Under the pieces are notes generated by a model. It saw nothing but the letters and a program-made list of their open reading frames with translations, did no database searches and had not been told where the DNA came from. The translations under genes were made by a program, and so were the position numbers. Source: Solen grandis (lineage: Eukaryota; Mollusca; Bivalvia; Adapedonta; Solenidae). Taken from it: a DNA stretch of 64,000 nt. Positions 57,060 through 64,000 of the stretch are shown here, one piece after another. How positions within the stretch are numbered: the stretch's first letter is position 1; each line of letters begins with the position of its first letter. Location of the stretch: the NCBI GenBank assembly GCA_021229015.1, contig CM037777.1, positions 54,823,089 to 54,887,088 on the forward strand, read 5' to 3'.

Positions 57060-57285
57060 CTTCCTCTTTTGCTATTTTCTCACCATTTACATCCCTCCCT
57101 CTACATTTTCCCTAGTATTTCTTCTCTCTATTTTGTCGAATGTCACGTTTCGACACTGCCTAACACACTCACTGAAATACATTTGTTTGTGTATTTTTTG
57201 CAAATCTCCATGCTGTATACCTTGTATACCTGGATGAAAATAAAGAAATGTTCTGTTCTGTTCTGTTCTGTTCTGTTCTGTTCTG
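57060..57285 (+). mobile_element. LINE-like 3' end with a (TTCTG)n tail
   Basis: Ends gtatacctggatgaaaataa agaaa and then about seven TTCTG units (57250-57285). A short-unit tail after an AATAAA-like motif is typical of the 3' end of some non-LTR retrotransposons. No protein-coding part remains. Confidence 0.5.
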
Positions 57286-58862
57286 ATGTGTTGATTATGG
57301 AAAGGAGAGAATTAACATCAGAAAGAGCCGATTTTTTAACTACATTTTGTCCGATAACCATCAACCATTTATGAAGGAAACGAAATGATGTGTTTGTTGA
57401 CGGTTTTCTTTTTAATTAATCTCTTATTTAATTATCATACACTTCTGATGCTCATTAAGTTTGATTAACACTATTATTACCGTATTCTGTAATTGATCAA
57501 TACAGTCATTGTAAACAAGCACCGCTAATTGTATTTCTCACACATAGTGGATAAAAATTGCAACACCGATTAATCTCAAACCATATTACGGCCATAAACA
57601 CATAATTACGTACAGAATTTCAAATTAATCATGCGGTTTTTTTTCTCGGACAGAAAATTTGTGTGCGGTTTACAGAGGTTAAAATAAGCACAATTTATCT
57701 AAATATCCCAAAATTTCGTGCGGTATTCGGAATTCGGAGGGTCCGGTTTAGAGAGTATTTTTTTCAATATGAAATATATAGGGGAAAATCGGGACTTTTG
57801 AAATCGTGCGGTTTAGAGAGTATTCATAGATTATGTGCAGCATATATTTATCAATATATGCAGTCACATCTATCTTATAAATTACGTGTTAATATGCAAG
57901 GATAAAATGGGAAAAAAAGATATTTACATATGCATCGTGGATAAATGATTAAATAATTATACTATGAAAACTATGATACATTTCACCGAACGAGTTTATA
58001 ATTTTCGATCCGAGCGGCGCATACCGTCGTATATGTATATGAGATGCTTGCATTATATCACTCTATCATTTTGTCTTCGGTTCCTGGTGATAAATAGAAA
58101 CAAATATATCTTTTTTTAATCTCAAACTATGACTAGTATACCGTATCATTCGAGTCTTGACATCTCAAATTTTAGTGAATTAACCAATCAAGAATTAAAG
58201 CTGCAGCCAAGTCCATTGCGAGCTGGGCCTCATGCAAGGCCATACTAATGAAAAATACATAGAATCAGCCCTTGGTTTAGGGCTGTTAATAGCCGGAGAT
58301 ACGTGGTACAAATGACCGGCAAGTAACTTTCCTTGACACGATATATACGACATCACGACAGTCACTTACTTACGTGATGTCATGGTCTCGTATCGTCACA
58401 TTGTTATTTAAAAAGCGATATTTCAGTGGCCCTAACAGGATATTGTACACGACAATACGAAAGTCACTTACTTACGTGGTGTCATAGTCTCGTATCGTAC
58501 CGTCTGGATCTCGTACCGTGTCATCGTGTTCGTATGGTAGCGTTGTGATCTCGTATAGTACCGCCGTGATCTCGTATCGTACTAAATCATTATCGACTTA
58601 TCAAAAATGTGATATTTCAAGTTGCTCTAACAGGAATCTAAGGTGTCCTGATCGGGCTAGTTTAATCCTCGCCTCTTTAACATGCGACAACACAATAATT
58701 ATCGCGTTGTCCAAATATTTATCGCTTATATACATATGAGACTTAACAATCCGTGAGAGGTTTTTAGGTTGCTGAAATATTTCTATTTAAAGTTCTTTAT
58801 ACTTAGATCGTGTGTATCTGCTCTAGTGTCTTTTAACACAATCTTATGTAATATGGTATCTC
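57286..58862. other. Mostly unassigned, with local repeats
   Basis: At 58350-58600 a 102-bp-spaced duplication (agtcacttacttacgtg, tcgtatcgt) is followed by a 20-bp-scale repeat of gtgatctcgtatcgtaccg type. A degenerate gtgcggttt phrase recurs at 57660-57815. Confidence 0.5.
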
Positions 58863-61800
58863 ATGCCTCATCTCTCTCGTAACACTTTCAGTGCAATGGA
58901 GAGGCGCAGACATTCATTACCGAAGAAATATGAGGATTATGTGGTGACGTTCCCAAAGAAAGAAAACAAGAAGCAGAGAGGCGTCAAGATAGGCCGATAC
59001 AATGCAAATAGTTATCATGACAATACGGAAAAGGGCGGCGATACGTCAGATGAAAGAGATGTAAACAGTGACCATAACAGTCTGGTAGAGGGTGATGATA
59101 GGAAAAGTTTCAGTGATGGTAGCGAAAGTGGAAGTACCGGTGATTATGATAATAGGACGGGTGTCAGAAGTATGGGAAATTGTGATGATAGGCCGGGTGA
59201 TAGTGGACGCGGAAATAGAAATATAAAAGATTGTGAAGATAGGACGGGTGACAGTGATGGGAGCGAAAATGAGTATGGAAGATTGTGATGATAGTACGGG
59301 TGATAATGATGGGAATGAAAGGGGAAGCATGGAAGATTGTGAATATAGGGCGGGTGATAGTGTTGAAAGCGAAAATGAGTATGGAAGATTGTGATGATAG
59401 TACGGGTGATAATGATGGGAATGAAAAGGGAAGTATGGAAGATTGTGATGATAGTACAGGGGACAGTGAACAAAGCAGTGATAATGATAGCATTGAAGAG
59501 ATCGGTGAGTGTCAGTCGAGTGTAAACCATGGAGAAAATGATAATGACAGTTTAATAAAGGGTGATGATAGGTCATGCGAAAGCAAGAGAGAACATGCCC
59601 ATAATAGTATGGTTGAATGTGGTTATAAACCGAGTATCAGCAATTAAGACAATAATCATGCAATATCTGGAGATGAAAGTAATGCACATGTCAACAGCGA
59701 TAAAGATAGTAATCATAATTGTGCGGAAGATGTCGTTGAAGGTGGTGATGATAATGTGAAAATGCAGCCTGAATTTGAATTCGGGATTCTATACAATGAT
59801 GGGTGAAGTTGCCGTTTTCTAATACCCCATCATACAGGAGGACTTGCTGGTAATTGGACTGATGTTTTCGCCCGTTTGTGTCTTAGTCTTCAAATACAAT
59901 CGGATAGCACGAAGCGACAGGGCAGGTAGCTTTGGCAACTTTTCTGACACACGATGTGCAAGCTGTTTATAAAATGAAAATTGCTGAAGAACCTATGGAA
60001 GGATAAAAGTTGTTGTACAGTTCAGTCGCGAAGGTGACATATCAACAGAAAATGAAACAAGAGCGAGACATGTCAAGGCAGCACGCGGGATCAAGTGATA
60101 AGAGATATGACATCTAAAGCTCCATTAATGTACAGGTCTGAATTGCTGGTAAAGGCAGACAGTGATCAGTTAACTGCCGGCAATTTTACCTCAGTGCCAA
60201 GTAAAGACGTATTAAAACAAATACGTTCAGCCAGTACGAGAAATTAAGTGACAGTGTAATTCGTGAGGTGTATGCTGTTAAGCGCACACTGCAGCTCTTG
60301 GACCCAACAGCGAGCTCATTTAAAGGCTATGTGCAGATGATTGGTTATGAACCGTTCTTTGTTGATCAAATAGTTCCATTAACTGTCTAAAAGGGGATGC
60401 CTTTCTTTACTTGATGCCACAGGCCTCTCCATGAAAACGGCTAATGGACCAGCCGAAGAGAATGTATATGTACTGTCTGTTTTACAGACAAAAAGGCACA
60501 GAGAAGGAGTACGAATTGCCGAGATGTTAACAAATGATCATACTACACCATCCATAACAAACTTTCTTATGCGTGTCAGATATGCTGTAACTATCACAGA
60601 CGATACAGAGTCCCCAAGAAAAATAGAGACAGACTTTAGCTTTGCCATGCTCCATGCAGTACGCCGGGCATTCAATTCTTGTGATTTGGTGACATACCTC
60701 ACAAAATGTTGGCACACATTTCTACTGAAACGATAGTTCCAGCCAGAATAACTGTTCTTCATATATGTGCTGCCCATATGTTGAAACTATTTCAAAACAT
60801 GATTATAAAGTGTACATAGAGTGAAAAGAAGGAGTTCTTATTGTATGTGTTAGCAAGGTTGCAGACTACATTGTCCATTGAAGGGGTTACAATTTAGTCA
60901 CAGAGCTAACGACGGTCTGTAGAAGCACATTCCTTGACAACAAAGTAAGTGAAGCCCTCGATCGTTTTTAAGAAGCGGTAAACTTGCACGAACATAACAT
61001 TGAGAGTGGATAACTCAGACGTACAAAATTACAGAGGAGGCACATGATGATTCTTTACGAAAGCAATCACCCTTTTCCGATTACTTTTCTCAGGTTGTAG
61101 CTAAGGCTCATATATCATTCAAAGGTGAAGAAAATCCATTTTACAGCCCAGGTCTCATTTTCAAATTGCTAAAAGATTACCTGCCGTTCTTTCACCTGTG
61201 GTCAGGTCTTCTTGAGTCGGAACCTAGAAGGAACCTATGCGATAAATCTTACCAGGCAGAAAACGCTGTTGTTGAACGACCGTTCGCCACAGTTAAAAAC
61301 GAAATTCTAAGGAAGGAGAGAAACATCAATCCAGGAAAGGCATGTCGTTTCTTGTATGTTTCTGCCAAAGGCTTGGCTAGATATGCTGCTGTCTCTTCCA
61401 GAGCGAAAACATTTACAGATGACACACAAGAAGAGTAAAGGTGGGAAAGACCAAATCAGGGGGATAAAATGAAAAGAAAGAGATCTAGATATTTTTCATC
61501 ACCTTCAAAGAAAGAACTCCTGACTATAACTTGCACGGAGAGGAATAAAAGTCACTCATGAAGCCTAGTGGCAATGAAAAAAAAAAGGGGGGGGACAAAA
61601 GACATCTAAGAAATCAATTACAAATGACAAAAAAAACCCAAAGGAACTGAGGAGAAACGTAAATCAATTGACATTGGAGAAAGGACCGAATCAAAGAAAA
61701 GATGACATTCAGTAAAAACGGAAAAAGGATCAAAAAAGCAGACCAGACGTCAATTAAGACGTCCATCAAACAGAGAAGCAGACCTGATAAAAAGACAGTA

Positions 61801-61950
61801 AAACGGAAGCACACTGATTCGCCGAACCACAAGACAATTATATTCCTTCATTTGTCTTCACAGATGAAAATACAATGAGATGGGGTGGCTTTGACAAGAA
61901 AAACACAGGCAATACACTGTCAAACACAAGTTCTAAGTTTAACGTTTATT
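58863..61950 (+). pseudogene. Degenerate DDE transposase gene with an acidic repeat region
   Basis: Plus-strand pieces in several frames. The N-terminal piece (58863-59288) has a basic start (MERRRHSLPKKYEDY) and then an acidic Asp/Ser/Gly repeat. The catalytic part shows LLDATGLSMK with an Asp at 60413, ETDFSFAML with an Asp (residue 68 of the frame opening at 60431), and VVERPFATVK with a Glu (residue 37 of the frame opening at 61166). A Lys-rich C-terminal part follows, ending near RWGGFDKKNTG. These fit the three acidic positions of a DDE transposase; the TD-FSFAM and VER-F-TVK context reminds me of MULE-like proteins, but the superfamily is not settled. Many stops and frame changes (for example about 59810-60420 and 60740-61160) show the copy is dead. 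No termini were identified. Confidence 0.6.
59142..59470 (+). repeat. 54-bp coding repeat (18 residues) with two 52-bp variants
   Basis: Units read DDSTGDNDGNERGSMEDC. Most are 51-54 bp, but two carry the same 2-bp shortening around gaaaatgagtatggaag. Each of those shifts the frame and ends it with NEYGRL-stop. Confidence 0.85.
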
Positions 61951-62706
61951 ATCAATGCATTTACAATACAGAACAGAATACAAATGAAATAGACTGAAAT
62001 AGCCATGATCATTTTCAAATAAATACATGCATAAATCAACATTACAGAACATGGCGGACATATTTTTTTTCATAATGCCTGAAATAAATAAGTAAGCATA
62101 TATACGAACAGAATGTTTATATTTAAAAGGAAATCTAGTAATAAACATATAAACCCAATGTTTTCACTTTGTATATATATACAATATACATACACATATA
62201 TATATATATACGTATTTACACACACACATATATATACACATGTACACTACTACTGTAGCTGGTTACTAGGAGCCAACTTTTCCGATCTGATATAAATGAC
62301 TAAAAAGACAGCTAGAGCTATTAAAATTATGTGATAAAAAAGGAACACACACTTTTATTTATAATTACATACTTTTTAATGCATTATATCTTTTTAATCT
62401 TCAAAAAAAATGAATAAAAAGATTGCGTATAAGATTCAGGTGTTTATTTCTTCTCTCTTTTCTTAATAACAGAGAGAGAGAGACTTACTCAAGTAATATT
62501 AATTTTATACATACGATAAATCAACAACAACATGAAACTCATAAACATGCACACACACTTTTATTTATAATACAATGAACTAAAGGAGAAAGAAAGAGGA
62601 AGAATTCAACAGCAAAAATACTTAAACATGAACACACTCATTTATATAAAAAAAATGAAACATTATTTTCAAACTATTATGAAAATCAAAAGTAAGTTAT
62701 TTTATT
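61951..62706. other. Unassigned stretch with microsatellites
   Basis: TA/CA-rich microsatellite at about 62172-62240 and a short GA run at about 62471-62483. The phrase acacacttttatttataat recurs at 62347 and 62549. Confidence 0.5.
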
Positions 62707-62778
62707 AAGAGACCGTTTTATTAAGAGACCACTTCCATAATTTCCCATGAGCGGACGCTTTAAACAAGTTTGACTGTA
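62707..62778 (-). mobile_element. Partial MITE of the 8706/36332 family
   Basis: The minus strand starts tacagtcaaacttgttt, then agcgtccgctcatggg, and stays alignable to copy 1 for about 70 bp. The other end is missing. Confidence 0.6.
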
Positions 62779-63009
62779 CTTGTGTGTAAAAGAGGGATAT
62801 AAGCAGCAAAACGAGACGGATGTAAACTGATAGGCAACTAATATTGTAAAAACTATCATTGCTCCTATTTATAATTATAATTATAGTAAGGTTAAAAAAA
62901 TATTTCAGTTACAATCAATACCAAACTGCCCCAGTGCAATGCTTAAAACATAAAACGTTATACAGACATTCTACCTTAGTATTACTTTTTATGTTTTAAG
63001 GATTACACT

Positions 63010-63681
63010 AATAGTGCTGATTACCCAGATAGATAAATGTACTAAATGATTATTCATAAACACAGCACTGGTTACCCAGATAGATAAATGTACTAATTGA
63101 TTAATCATAAACACAGCATTGGTTACCCAGGTAGATAAATGTACTAAATGATTATTCGTAAACACAGCACTGGTTACCCAGATAGATAAATGTACTAATT
63201 GATTATTCATAAACACAGCACTGGTTACCCAGACAGATAAATGTACTAATTGATTATTCATAAACACAGCACTGGTTACCCAGACAGATAAATGTACTAA
63301 TTGATTATTCATAAACACAGCACTGGTTACCCAGACAGATAAATGTACTAATTGATTATTCATAAACAGCACTAGTTACCCAGATAGATAAATGTACTAA
63401 TTGATTATTCATAAACAGCACTAGTTACCCAGATAGATAAATGTACTAATTGATTAATCATAAACACAGCACTGGTTACCCAGATAGATAAATGTACTAA
63501 TTGATTATTCATAAACACAGCACTAGTTACCCAGATAGATAAATGTACTAATTGATTATTCATAAACACAGCACTGGTTACCCAGACAGATAAATGTACT
63601 AATTGATTATTCATAAACACAGCACTGGTTACCCAGACAGATAAATGTACTAATTGATTATTCATAAACAGCACTAGTTAC
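63010..63681. repeat. 51-bp minisatellite, about 13 units
   Basis: Unit cactggttacccagatagat, aaatgtactaattgattatt, cataaacacag. 51 is a multiple of three, so the minus strand stays open with a 17-residue repeat (VHLSVWVTSAVFMNNQL). No start context or splice sites suggest a gene. Confidence 0.96.
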
Positions 63682-63900
63682 AAGATTTCAGATTTTCAGA
63701 TTTTCAGATTTTATTGATACTCTCAGTACAATATACAATTGTAAACATGAGGTAATACATAATCAATATATCGAACGAGGCATACATGCATACATACATA
63801 TACAAGGTAAGTAGTTTTGATGGTAATGAAATAATCAGGTAAAGAAAATATGTTGTTGAACGTTTAAGAATGAGGGAGAACTCTCATTAAACTGTCCTAT
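63682..63900 (-). mobile_element. Retroelement 3' end inserted in the minisatellite
   Basis: On the minus strand it ends gtatcaataaaatctgaaaa with further tctgaaaa units, an 8-bp-repeat tail. It interrupts a unit exactly between gttac and cccagac. Only about 200 bp of 3' sequence is present. Confidence 0.65.
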
Positions 63901-64000
63901 ACCCAGACAGATAAATGTACTAATTGATTATTCATCACAGCACTGGTTACCCAGATAGATAAATGTACTAATTGATTATTCATAAACACAGCACTGGTTA
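63901..64000. repeat. 51-bp minisatellite, continuation past the insertion
   Basis: The array resumes with acccagacagataaatgta and runs off the window. Confidence 0.95.

Noticed and set aside
57069..57374. Plus-strand open frame of about 100 residues
   Set aside because: Spans a LINE-like 3' UTR and the TTCTG tail, which translates as a CSVLF repeat; not a gene.
59046..59576. Long His/Tyr/Pro-rich minus-strand frames
   Set aside because: Antisense shadows of the acidic coding repeat of the transposase gene.
62989..63674. Repetitive protein with a VHLSVWVTSAVF unit
   Set aside because: A translation of the 51-bp minisatellite; length a multiple of three by chance, no supporting gene structure.

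Overview
The window looks like a repeat-dense animal nuclear genome, most likely a bivalve mollusc and probably a heterodont. It is AT-rich, its genes are split into small exons with GT-AG introns, and it carries a Polinton/Maverick virus-like transposon, a MyD88-type TIR adaptor gene, tRNA-derived SINEs, TTAA-bounded MITEs and tandem-core elements that resemble bivalve pearl/Helentron-type elements as I remember them. The species call is inference. There are two 100-N assembly gaps (6639-6738 and 56739-56838) and a block of about 10 kb (roughly 11.6-21.7 kb) that looks like unpolished long-read sequence.

Region by region. 1-3030: a decayed Polinton on the minus strand, with an integrase (frame-broken, running off the left edge), three small element proteins, a packaging ATPase split by a frameshift, and a BIR-domain (IAP-like) protein. 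3030-5800: a pair of diverged inverted repeats enclosing remnants of a G2E3-like HECT E3 ligase gene (a first exon, and a seven-copy tandem array of the conserved start of the HECT domain), plus a fragment from the 5' part of a non-LTR retrotransposon. 7.5-11 kb: three phase-compatible plus-strand exons of a MyD88-like adaptor. The central TIR exon has a MITE 7 bp before its splice acceptor and a SINE-like insertion whose target-site duplication copies its splice donor. 11.6-21.7 kb: the low-quality block, which contains a 2.7 kb tandem-core element.

26.3-50.8 kb: a minus-strand five-exon gene that I assembled from splice signals and reading phase, predicting 186 residues that I do not recognise. 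Its introns hold most of the MITEs, SINEs and tandem-core elements. Its first exon lies wholly inside a 765-bp DNA transposon with 17-bp inverted termini and a 6-bp target-site duplication, so a transposon may have supplied the start of the gene. 51.9-56.7 kb: two arrays of a 43-bp satellite on either side of 3.1 kb of unique sequence that is itself edged by TATCG-rich repeats. 58.9-62 kb: a degenerate DDE transposase gene with an acidic 18-residue repeat near its N terminus. 63-64 kb: a 51-bp minisatellite, interrupted by a retroelement tail and running off the right edge.

The functional host content is therefore modest: an innate-immunity adaptor on the plus strand and one uncharacterised small protein on the minus strand. 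Nearly everything else is mobile DNA or its debris. The most interesting points are where mobile DNA touches exons: the TE-flanked MyD88 exon, the transposon-borne first exon, the amplified HECT exon and the BIR gene in the Polinton.
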